Source: an uncultured Lachnospiraceae bacterium (GTDB lineage Bacteria; Bacillota_A; Clostridia; TANB77; CAG-508). From it: a stretch of DNA of 14,450 bases. Location: the NCBI GenBank assembly GCA_947165105.1, contig CAMUZC010000040.1, positions 1-14,450 on the forward strand. The letters are read 5' to 3'. Position numbers and translations under genes: made by a program. The notes beneath the pieces are model-generated. The model was not told the origin of the DNA. It searched no databases and saw only the letters and a list, made by a program, of their open reading frames with translations. Shown piece by piece: positions 5,985-12,823 of this stretch (its first letter is position 1; each line of letters begins with the position of its first letter).

Positions 5985-7176
5985 ATTAAGAAAAAAGATT
6001 TTTTTGATAATTCAAATTACTCTCTCTATCATTATATTGGGAATTATAATACTATTTGCTGGATTTAGTTATAAAAATACAATAACATCGTCTACAATGT
6101 TTATGGATAGAATAGAAGGAAGAGAAGACATAAAAAATGATAAGCCTAAAGAACCCAATAGTTTAAGGATTGATACTGATCCATTTATGATAAATGTTGA
6201 TGGGGTTTACAAAATTGAAATTAATAACAATAGTGTCATTAAAGAATCAAATAATGTAACAAATGAAATAAAGGATTATGCTTTTAAATTAGTTAGCTCA
6301 AATTCAGAAGAAGGATATATAGGTAATTATATTTATAAAATAAGAAAAGTTGGGGATAACGGTAAAGAAATAACTTTAATGGAGAATAAAGATGCTATTA
6401 GAAGATTGAAAACAACAGTTTTATTAGCGGTTATAGTTGGAATTTTAGGAATTGTTGTAGTTTATATCATTTCGAAAAAAATATCTAAAGCGATAGTCAA
6501 ACCAGTTGAGGATTCATTCGAAAAGCAGAAACAATTTGTTTCAGATGCTTCTCACGAATTAAAAACTCCACTTGCTGTAATTGAAGCAAATGCAGATGTG
6601 CTACATGATAAAATTGGAGAAAACAAATGGATAACATATATACAAAACGAAGTTCAAAGTATGGATAAATTAGTTAATGATTTATTAACTCTTTCCAAAA
6701 TGGAAAACACTAATAATATAAATTACCAGAAAATGAATTTGTCTAAAGAAGTTCAAATGGCAGTTGCTGTTTTTGAAAGTATTATATTTGAAAAAGAAAT
6801 AAAGTTAGAAACTAGTATTGATGAAAGCATTTATTTTAATGGAGATAAAGAGGATATAAAACATATAGTTTCTATAATATTAGACAATGCAATAAAACAC
6901 ACAGAAAGAAACAACAAGATTATAGTAAACGTTGAAAAAGAAAAAAATGAAATAATAATTGAAATCAAAAATCAAGGACAACCTATTCCTTATGGGGAAC
7001 AAGAAAGAATATTTGAAAGATTTTACAGAGTTGATAAAGCAAGAAATAGAAGCGAAAAAAGATATGGATTAGGACTTGCTATTGCAAAAGGAATTGTAGA
7101 AAAATATAATGGAAGTATAAAAGCTAGTTCAAAAGACGGTTTTACAACCTTTCAGGTTAGATTGAATAATAGATAG
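5974..7176 (+). CDS. Membrane sensor histidine kinase, 400 aa
   Basis: Start ATG at 5974 follows GGAGGA at 5963-5968; an upstream TTG is ignored. TM1 is residues 9-31 and TM2 is 147-167, enclosing an extracellular sensor region of about 115 residues that I cannot assign to a family. The HisKA dimerisation helix carries the phospho-accepting H194 in FVSDASHELKTPL. The HATPase domain shows the N box with N305 (ILDNAIKHT), a G1 box in the variant form IKNQGQPIP (332-339), the F box ERIFERFYRVDKA and the G2 box YGLGLAIAKG (364-373). All residues needed for autophosphorylation are present, so it should be an active kinase, partner of the regulator it overlaps. A terminator follows directly. Confidence 0.95.
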   Translation: MINKLRKKIFLIIQITLSIIILGIIILFAGFSYKNTITSSTMFMDRIEGREDIKNDKPKEPNSLRIDTDPFMINVDGVYKIEINNNSVIKESNNVTNEIKDYAFKLVSSNSEEGYIGNYIYKIRKVGDNGKEITLMENKDAIRRLKTTVLLAVIVGILGIVVVYIISKKISKAIVKPVEDSFEKQKQFVSDASHELKTPLAVIEANADVLHDKIGENKWITYIQNEVQSMDKLVNDLLTLSKMENTNNINYQKMNLSKEVQMAVAVFESIIFEKEIKLETSIDESIYFNGDKEDIKHIVSIILDNAIKHTERNNKIIVNVEKEKNEIIIEIKNQGQPIPYGEQERIFERFYRVDKARNRSEKRYGLGLAIAKGIVEKYNGSIKASSKDGFTTFQVRLNNR

Positions 7177-7177
7177 A

Positions 7178-7216
7178 AAAAAAGATTGAATAAAAATAAT
7201 TTATTCAATCTTTTTT
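7178..7216 (+). terminator. Intrinsic terminator of the two-component operon
   Basis: GATTGAATAAA (7184-7194) pairs perfectly with TTTATTCAATC (7200-7210), flanked by an A run and a six-T run. The A/T flanks lengthen the stem, so it may also work in reverse. It separates the regulators from the surface-protein genes. Confidence 0.85.
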
Positions 7217-7230
7217 CAATTTTTGTGTTT

Positions 7231-7236
7231 TATACT
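7231..7236 (+). promoter_or_regulatory. Possible -10 box of the surface-protein operon
   Basis: TATACT (7231-7236) is a five-of-six match to a -10 box, with no recognisable -35 box upstream. This is the only space between the terminator and the first gene, and a missing -35 box is typical of activator-dependent promoters. Dependence on the adjacent response regulator is inference. Confidence 0.35.
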
Positions 7237-7265
7237 GATAATGACAAAAAAAGGAGGAATGAAAA

Positions 7266-7526
7266 ATGAAAGATAAGTTTTTAGTTTTTATAATTGGTGT
7301 ATTATTAGGAGCTGTGATAACAGGGACTGGATTTTTAATTTATGAAAAAAACACTAAGAATACAACTCAAGCTACAAATCAAATTCAAAATCAAAATCAA
7401 ATGCAGATGATGGAAAGACCTGATGGAGAAACTCCACCAGAAAAACCAAATAATGATGAGAATAACGAATCTAGACCAGAACCACCGAATATGAACAATA
7501 AATCAATAGAAAATAAAGCAAATTAA
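7266..7526 (+). CDS. Small membrane-anchored protein with Gln/Asn/Pro-rich tail, 86 aa
   Basis: A well-placed AAGGAGG precedes the ATG. Residues 5-27 form one hydrophobic segment (FLVFIIGVLLGAVITGTGFL), positively charged on the N side, so it is an uncleaved anchor or signal peptide with the rest outside. The tail is low complexity: Asn/Gln/Met-rich at about 32-50, then Pro/Glu/Asn-rich with RPDGETPPEKP and RPEPPN. No enzymatic domain is visible. It is the first gene of three, 13 bases before the next start. The same design, an anchor followed by a polar Pro/Asn linker, heads both following proteins, so this may be a bare anchor or a spacer-like partner at the cell surface. The family is unknown to me. 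Confidence 0.8.
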   Translation: MKDKFLVFIIGVLLGAVITGTGFLIYEKNTKNTTQATNQIQNQNQMQMMERPDGETPPEKPNNDENNESRPEPPNMNNKSIENKAN

Positions 7527-7539
7527 GGAGGAAATAAAA

Positions 7540-8598
7540 ATGAACAAGAAAAATATAATTGAAATAATTTGTGTTGTTGCATTAGTAATTGTATTTGGTA
7601 TAATAATTACTTTATATATCAATGAAACAAACTCAAATTTGAATTCAAATTCAGATACACAAAATACTGAAATACCTGAAAGAAATCAAAGACCAATGGA
7701 AGAAAATAAATCTAAAGAAACAACAGCAGATGATGTTGATGCAGGTAAAACAGTAAATTCTAAAGAAATAGATTTAAGTGAGTATGATAGCAATTTAACT
7801 ATTAGTGAAGCGGGAATTTATTCTTTATCCGGAAACTTCAATAATTCAGTTATAGTAAATGCTGATGGTGATGTTACATTAATTTTAAATGGAGTTAATA
7901 TAGAAAGTACAATGACAGCAGCAATTGCTAACGGCACTACAAATTCATTAACAATTAAATTAGCAGAGAATACCGTAAATAATCTAACAGATGGTGGATC
8001 AAGTGAGTATGATGGTTGTATTTTCTCTTATGGTAAATTGACGATTGAAGGAGATGGTACTTTAAATGTAAATGGCAAACAAGAAGAAGGAGAAGGTATT
8101 GCTACAAAATCATGTGATATTGTAATTAATTCAGGAACAATAAATATTTCTTCACAAGATGATGGGTTAAATGCAGGAGGTTCAGGAGGTTCAATAATTA
8201 TCAATGATGGAAGTGTTTACATTAAAGCAAATGGAGATGGTATTGATTCAAACGGGCTATTGACAATAAATGGAGGAAAAATATATACAATTGGTTCATC
8301 ACAAGGTGGAGATGCTGGAATTGACACAGATGAAGGATTTGAGTTTAATGGTGGAGAAATTATAGCTTTAGGTTCTGATATGCTAGAGAGACCAGAATCA
8401 TCATCAAAACAAAAATCAGTATGTTTTGAATTGAATACAAAAGTAAGCAGTGGAAGTTCAGTTGAAGTAAAAAATGCAGATGGTGACACAATTATTTCAT
8501 TTGAAGCAAAAGAAGATTTTAAAACTTTAATTGTAAGTAATGAGAAAGTAAATAACGAATCATTTTACTTATATGTTAATGGTGAAAAAATAAAATAA
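7540..8598 (+). CDS. Membrane-anchored Cthe_2159-type carbohydrate-binding beta-helix protein, 352 aa
   Basis: Residues 7-27 are a hydrophobic anchor, 28-75 a polar linker, and about 76-350 a right-handed beta-helix with many Asn/Gly turns. The start of the domain (ISEAGIYSLSGNF, then VTLILNGVNIES) and the repeated acidic turns SQDDGLNAG (205-213), NGDGIDSNG (231-239) and DAGIDTDEG (258-266) match the family named after Clostridium thermocellum Cthe_2159 (Pfam carbohydrate-binding domain), whose founding member binds cellulose and pectic acid and has calcium sites. By analogy this protein would sit on the outer face of the membrane and bind a polysaccharide; no catalytic activity should be assumed. 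AAGGAGG precedes the ATG. It lies between the small anchor gene and a second beta-helix gene in one operon. Confidence 0.85.
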   Translation: MNKKNIIEIICVVALVIVFGIIITLYINETNSNLNSNSDTQNTEIPERNQRPMEENKSKETTADDVDAGKTVNSKEIDLSEYDSNLTISEAGIYSLSGNFNNSVIVNADGDVTLILNGVNIESTMTAAIANGTTNSLTIKLAENTVNNLTDGGSSEYDGCIFSYGKLTIEGDGTLNVNGKQEEGEGIATKSCDIVINSGTINISSQDDGLNAGGSGGSIIINDGSVYIKANGDGIDSNGLLTINGGKIYTIGSSQGGDAGIDTDEGFEFNGGEIIALGSDMLERPESSSKQKSVCFELNTKVSSGSSVEVKNADGDTIISFEAKEDFKTLIVSNEKVNNESFYLYVNGEKIK

Positions 8599-8652
8599 GT
8601 ATATGAATGAGATAATCTTCTACAAACAGTAAATTAAGGAGGTTAAGTATAA

Positions 8653-10032
8653 ATGAAAAAGAAAACTATAATGGAAATAATAATTATTATTATACTAGTA
8701 ATTATATTTGGAACAATTATAGGAATATATATAAATGATAGAAATTCACAAAACACGGAAAATTCAAATAACACTACAACAAACGATATGACATCTTCAA
8801 ATGGTAATACATCAATGAAAACACCGCCCAATAAGCCAGGGGGAAACGGTGGACAACCAGGAGAAAATGGTAGTAGTACAAATGTTTCACATACAGGGGC
8901 AACAGAAATTACTAGTGATATAACCAATAATGGAATAGAATATTCTTCTACAGAAGGTTCTCAAAACTCATTATTAGTAACAGGAGGAACATCAACAATA
9001 ACAGATTCAACTATTACTAAATCAGGGGATTCAGATGGAGATAATTCGGATTTTTATGGAACTAATGCGGCAGTATTAGTAAAAGAAGGAACATTAAATA
9101 TTAATGGAGGAACTGTTACAACAAATGGTTCACATGCAAATGGTATATTTGCATATTCAAATGGAGTTATAAATATTTCAAATACAGACATAAAAACAAA
9201 AAGCAATAATTCTGGTGCAATAATGGTAACTGGAGGAGGAACACTTACTGCAAATAATGTAACAGCAGAAACAGAAGGAAATTCATCAGCTCCAATTAGA
9301 AGTGATAGAGGTGGCGGAACATTAACAGTAAATGAAGGAAATTATACATCACATGGAACAGGATCACCAGTAATTTATTCAACAGCTGATATAACGGTAA
9401 ATAATGCTAGCCTAACTTCAACAGCTTCAGAAGGTGTGGTAATAGAAGGAAAAAATTCAGTTACATTAAACAATGTTACAATGGAAGCCACAAATACAAA
9501 ATTAAATGGAAATTCAGAGACATACAAATCTATCTTTATATATCAATCAATGTCAGGAGACGCAGAAGTCGGAACATCATCATTTATCGCAAAAAATTCA
9601 AAAATAATAAATAATAAAGGTGAGATAATATTTGTTACAAATACAAGTACAGTTATTGAATTAGAAAACAATGAAATAATAAATAATGATAAAGATGGAG
9701 CATTTATAAAAATAAGTGCAGCAAAATGGGGAACAACTGGGAAAAATGGTGGAGAAGTAGTACTAAATGCCAAAAATCAAAAAATAGAAGGAGATATTAT
9801 AGTTGATAAAATTTCTTCACTAGACCTGTCATTAAAAAATGCAAGTAGTTATACAGGGACAATAAATAATGATAATACTGCGAAAACAATAAATATTTCA
9901 TTAGATAGTAGCTCAAGTATAACACTAACTGGAGATTCATATATAACTTCACTTGAAGATGAAGATTTATCTTATAGTAACATAAATTTTAATGGATATA
10001 AATTATATGTTAATGGTACAGCTATTAATTAA
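8653..10032 (+). CDS. Membrane-anchored right-handed beta-helix adhesin-like protein, 459 aa
   Basis: AAGGAGG at 8636-8642 precedes the ATG by ten bases. Residues 5-27 are an Ile-rich anchor whose surroundings (KKKTIMEII, IGIYINDRNS) copy the preceding protein. Residues 30-80 are an Asn/Thr/Gly/Pro linker with PPNKPGGNGGQPGENG. From about 85 to 445 the protein is built of short beta-strands, each turn containing NGG, GGT or SN motifs: right-handed beta-helix. Motifs such as SGDSDGDNSDFYGTNAAV (124-141) and APIRSDRGGGTLTVNEG (213-229) are typical of large clostridial surface proteins of this fold. The C-terminus YKLYVNGTAIN matches that of the preceding protein. Likely role: surface adhesion or glycan binding (inference); no catalytic site is seen. 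Confidence 0.8.
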   Translation: MKKKTIMEIIIIIILVIIFGTIIGIYINDRNSQNTENSNNTTTNDMTSSNGNTSMKTPPNKPGGNGGQPGENGSSTNVSHTGATEITSDITNNGIEYSSTEGSQNSLLVTGGTSTITDSTITKSGDSDGDNSDFYGTNAAVLVKEGTLNINGGTVTTNGSHANGIFAYSNGVINISNTDIKTKSNNSGAIMVTGGGTLTANNVTAETEGNSSAPIRSDRGGGTLTVNEGNYTSHGTGSPVIYSTADITVNNASLTSTASEGVVIEGKNSVTLNNVTMEATNTKLNGNSETYKSIFIYQSMSGDAEVGTSSFIAKNSKIINNKGEIIFVTNTSTVIELENNEIINNDKDGAFIKISAAKWGTTGKNGGEVVLNAKNQKIEGDIIVDKISSLDLSLKNASSYTGTINNDNTAKTINISLDSSSSITLTGDSYITSLEDEDLSYSNINFNGYKLYVNGTAIN

Positions 10033-10034
10033 AA

Positions 10035-10073
10035 AATAAAGAAGGTATAGATTTAATCTATATCTTCTTTTTA
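10035..10073. terminator. Bidirectional terminator between converging genes
   Basis: AAGAAGGTATAGAT (10039-10052) pairs with ATCTATATCTTCTT (10056-10069) with one wobble. A T run follows on the forward strand. On the reverse strand the hairpin is also followed by a T-rich tract, so it can serve the beta-helix operon and the converging reverse gene that ends at 10087. Confidence 0.8.
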
Positions 10074-10086
10074 AATTATCAATCAA

Positions 10087-10758
10087 TTACATAACAATCT
10101 TATTAACTACTTCACCTTGTTTTTTATAAATAGAATTTGACGCGATTACGCCTCTTACAGAAGATAATGGATAGATATTAGAATTTCTACCTATAACACT
10201 TCCTGGATTTAAAACAGATCCACATCCAACTTCAACATTATCTCCAATCATACATCCAAATTTCTTTAAACCTGTTTCAATTTTTTCATCTCCATTTTTT
10301 ACAATAACTAATTTTTTATCTGATTTAACATTTGATGTTATTGAACCAGCTCCCATGTGTGATTTATAACCAAGTATAGAATCTCCAACATAATTATAGT
10401 GAGGTACTTGAACATTGTTAAATAAAATTACATTTTTTAATTCTGTTGAATTTCCTACAACACAGTTATCACCAACAATTGCATTACCTCTGATAAAAGC
10501 ACAATGTCTAACTTCTGTACCTTTTCCAATTATAGCTGGGCCAGCAATAAAAGCTGTTGGGGCAACTTTAGCAGTTTTTGCAATCCATACATTTTCTCCA
10601 ATTTTATTATAATCATCTAAACTAAGAGATTCTCCTAATTCAATTATAAAATTTTTAATTTTAGGTAAAACTTCCCAAGGATATTCACATCCATTAAATA
10701 TTTCTTTTGCAATTGTTTCATTTAAATCATATAGATTTGATATTTTACATTCATTCAT
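10087..10758 (-). CDS. GlmU-like left-handed beta-helix acyltransferase, 223 aa
   Basis: Reverse strand. AAGG touches an upstream ATG at 10767 but is nine bases from the ATG at 10758, so the shorter form is chosen. Residues about 50-145 and 165-210 are hexapeptide repeats of a left-handed beta-helix. The signature HYNYVGDSILG...GAGSITSN (120-143) matches the acetyltransferase half of GlmU, where the first His is the catalytic base (His363 in E. coli) and the Tyr three residues on contacts substrate. R90 and K108 also align with substrate-binding residues. The GlmU uridylyltransferase half is absent; residues 1-45 are a short helical N-terminus. The Asn at the GlmU N377 position is His (H134). 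Such proteins are often annotated as UDP-GlcNAc pyrophosphorylase, which this sequence cannot be. The substrate is unknown. Confidence 0.85.
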   Translation of the reverse strand: MNECKISNLYDLNETIAKEIFNGCEYPWEVLPKIKNFIIELGESLSLDDYNKIGENVWIAKTAKVAPTAFIAGPAIIGKGTEVRHCAFIRGNAIVGDNCVVGNSTELKNVILFNNVQVPHYNYVGDSILGYKSHMGAGSITSNVKSDKKLVIVKNGDEKIETGLKKFGCMIGDNVEVGCGSVLNPGSVIGRNSNIYPLSSVRGVIASNSIYKKQGEVVNKIVM

Positions 10759-10806
10759 TTTAATCATCCTTTCTTAAGCGAATTTTATCCATATGCTATT
10801 ACTGAT

Positions 10807-10835
10807 AATTTATTACAATTATTTTAATAAGTCAA
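10807..10835 (-). promoter_or_regulatory. Promoter of the GlmU-like gene
   Basis: On the reverse strand, TTGACT (10835-10830), a 17-base spacer and TAAATT (10812-10807). A weak hairpin just upstream (about 10832-10855, overlapping the stop of the 261-aa gene) lacks a T run, so read-through from that gene is possible too. Confidence 0.65.
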
Positions 10836-10846
10836 GGTAAAACAGG

Positions 10847-11632
10847 TTATCTTGATAAATTATATTCATATATTTTATTATTGTTTTTTGGAGAAATGGA
10901 GCATGAAGATTTCTTTTCTGTGATATAATTGCTATTATGATTAGATACAAAATTTTCAACTTTTAATGATTCTCTAAAACCGTATTGTTTCTCTTGAGAA
11001 TCAATTTGTTTATTAGCTTCAAGTATAACACTTTTTATGTATTTAAATGAATTTTTAGAAGTTACAGAGTTTTTAATAAATCTACAGTTCGATTTAAGAT
11101 GTCGGTATCCTTTAACACCAATTGTGGCTGTATTGACAGCTAATTTGTTAATGTTTTTGGGTAATGTTTCAGATTTAAAATAATTGTAATTTTTGTGAAT
11201 TTTTTTGAAATAATTAAATTTAGATAATATAGGTTTTATTTTCAAATGTTTTTCTTTTATAAAATTATTTATGGGAGATAAGTGGTTTCTAATATTTTGT
11301 ATTAATGGTGGGATTGGTCTTTGACTTGAAAGTCCTAATTTATAAAGTGTTAGATTTTTTTTATAAGCTGCGGTTTGTTCCATTTTATAATACTTCCTGC
11401 AATTTATATTAGGGTTTTCAATCCAACTTTTGGTTTGTGAATCATACCAAAAATTGATTTCATTTCCTTGAGAAATAGCATTTTCCATTTGTTTACTTAT
11501 TTTCTTCTCTTTCGAAACTAATTTTTTGAATTTTATAAATTGTACTAGGGAAATATCATTTATAGAATTAAATTTTTTCTTTTGTGATTGTAATTTCTCT
11601 AAGTTTTGACTCAAGTGATTAAAATTTTTCAT
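10847..11632 (-). CDS. Hypothetical basic protein, 261 aa
   Basis: I do not recognise it. It is Lys/Asn/Ser-rich, strongly basic, and has no signal peptide or clear membrane segment. Residues 8-60 are charged and probably helical or coiled. The central part (about 66-135) holds INFWYDSQTKSWIENPN and SSQRPIPPLIQNIRNHL. The rest is mostly basic with aromatic residues (SKFNYFKKIHKNYNYFK). Four or so scattered Cys give no metal-site pattern. The AAAGGAG ribosome binding site lies 15 bases from the ATG at 11632, too far, while an in-frame ATT codon is six bases from it, so the true start may be unusual. A promoter is present upstream, which supports a real gene. It is followed by the GlmU-like gene on the same strand and is divergent from murB. 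Confidence 0.65.
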   Translation of the reverse strand: MKNFNHLSQNLEKLQSQKKKFNSINDISLVQFIKFKKLVSKEKKISKQMENAISQGNEINFWYDSQTKSWIENPNINCRKYYKMEQTAAYKKNLTLYKLGLSSQRPIPPLIQNIRNHLSPINNFIKEKHLKIKPILSKFNYFKKIHKNYNYFKSETLPKNINKLAVNTATIGVKGYRHLKSNCRFIKNSVTSKNSFKYIKSVILEANKQIDSQEKQYGFRESLKVENFVSNHNSNYITEKKSSCSISPKNNNKIYEYNLSR

Positions 11633-11694
11633 ATTAAGAATAAAATACTCCTTTCTTTGATTTAAATTGTGTTAAGAAGAAAAAGACAATACTA

Positions 11695-11723
11695 ATAATA
11701 GCATGAAAGCATTGAAATGTAAA
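11695..11723 (-). promoter_or_regulatory. Promoter of the 261-aa gene
   Basis: On the reverse strand, TTTACA (11723-11718), a 17-base spacer and TATTAT (11700-11695). Transcription would start near 11688, about 55 bases before the ATG. Confidence 0.6.
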
Positions 11724-11780
11724 GGAAAATCGTACAACATAATTCGACAAAAACAGACAAGCATTTCGCATTTAAAAAGG

Positions 11781-11809
11781 TTGCGTTTTACCAAGTTTTA
11801 TGATATATT
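11781..11809 (+). promoter_or_regulatory. Promoter of murB
   Basis: TTGCGT (11781-11786), a 17-base spacer and TATATT (11804-11809). Transcription would start near 11816, about 30 bases before the GTG start codon. Confidence 0.65.
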
Positions 11810-11847
11810 AACAAGGAAATTTGTTATATAAATAAGGAGGAAGTTTT

Positions 11848-12783
11848 GTGACAAATCCACAAATTTATGATTTAATAACAGAAAAAATTGCAAAGGAAAA
11901 TGTTTTAGTTGATGAGCCAATGAAAAAGCATACATCATTTAAAATTGGTGGTAATGCTGATTTTTATGTGAAAGTAAAAAGCGAAGAAGAAGTAAAGTAC
12001 ATATTAGAAATTTGTAAAAATAGTGATATTCCACTTACTATAGTTGGAAACGGAAGTAATTTGTTGGTCTCTGATAATGGAATAAGAGGAATTGTTTTAA
12101 AGGTTAATATAGATAAGGTTGAAATAGACAAAACAAGAACATTACAAGATAAAACAATTATTACAGTAGGTGCAGGTGTTCCATTAGCTAAGCTAGCATT
12201 TCAATTGTTAAATGAATCTCTATCAGGATTCGAATTTGCATCAGGAATTCCTGGAACAATTGGTGGAGCAATTAGAATGAATGCAGGGGCATATGGTTCA
12301 GAATTTAAAGATATTGTTTTAGAAACGAAGTGTATGAACTATGAAGGAGAGATTGTAGTTTTAGATAACAATCAACAAAAGTTTGAGTATAGAAAAAGTA
12401 TATTTAAAGATGAAAAATACATTATTTTAGAAACAAAATTACAATTAAATCCAGTTGAAGATAATACTGTTATTAAAGAAAAAATGGATGAATACAAAAA
12501 AAGCAGATTAGAAAAACAACCTATAGAATTCCCAAGTGCGGGAAGTACATTTAAAAGAGGAAATGACTTTATTACAGCCAAATTAATTGATGAATGTGGA
12601 TTAAAAGGATATAGTGTTGGTGGTGCAAAAGTATCAGAAAAACATGCCGGATTTGTTATAAATACTGGAAATGCAACCTCTAAGGATGTATTAGAATTAG
12701 TAGATATTATAAAAAAGGAAGTCTTAAATAAATTTGGAAAAGAGATAGAATTAGAAGTTGAAACAATTGGAGACTGTATTTAG
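11848..12783 (+). CDS. murB: UDP-N-acetylenolpyruvoylglucosamine reductase MurB, 311 aa
   Basis: A cytosolic FAD enzyme that reduces enolpyruvyl-UDP-GlcNAc to UDP-MurNAc with NADPH, the second committed step of peptidoglycan precursor synthesis. The start is GTG, seven bases after AAGGAGG. FAD-binding signatures are HTSFKIGGNADFYV (28-41), VGNGSNLLVSDNGIRG (66-81) and the glycine-rich GIPGTIGGAIRMNAGAYG (133-150). Substrate and catalytic residues are Y181-R182 in YRKSIFK, S233 in SAGSTFKRG (proton donor) and a Glu in LEVE (302-305). Length and the position of the Tyr-Arg pair fit the type without the long insertion, as in Firmicutes. All key residues are present. yvcK follows 40 bases later on the same strand, a cell-envelope pairing common in Firmicutes. 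Confidence 0.97.
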   Translation: MTNPQIYDLITEKIAKENVLVDEPMKKHTSFKIGGNADFYVKVKSEEEVKYILEICKNSDIPLTIVGNGSNLLVSDNGIRGIVLKVNIDKVEIDKTRTLQDKTIITVGAGVPLAKLAFQLLNESLSGFEFASGIPGTIGGAIRMNAGAYGSEFKDIVLETKCMNYEGEIVVLDNNQQKFEYRKSIFKDEKYIILETKLQLNPVEDNTVIKEKMDEYKKSRLEKQPIEFPSAGSTFKRGNDFITAKLIDECGLKGYSVGGAKVSEKHAGFVINTGNATSKDVLELVDIIKKEVLNKFGKEIELEVETIGDCI

Positions 12784-12823
12784 AATTCTGAATCCAATTG
12801 TATGAAAGAAAGGGAGAAGAAAA

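Noticed and set aside
6967..6993. Histidine kinase G1 box has Asn where Asp is usual (KNQGQPIP).
   Set aside because: This form is common in a subgroup of active kinases, so it is not evidence of lost function.
8217..8927. Reverse-strand frames of 90 and 94 aa opposite the beta-helix genes.
   Set aside because: They mirror the Gly/Asn/Pro repeats and Ile-rich anchors of the forward genes, giving Pro/Phe-rich nonsense; no promoter or ribosome binding site.
9543..9773. Reverse-strand 76-aa frame.
   Set aside because: Shadow of the beta-helix gene, without start signals.
10415..10612. Forward 65-aa frame within the GlmU-like gene.
   Set aside because: Antisense of the hexapeptide repeats; the reverse-strand protein is clearly the real one.
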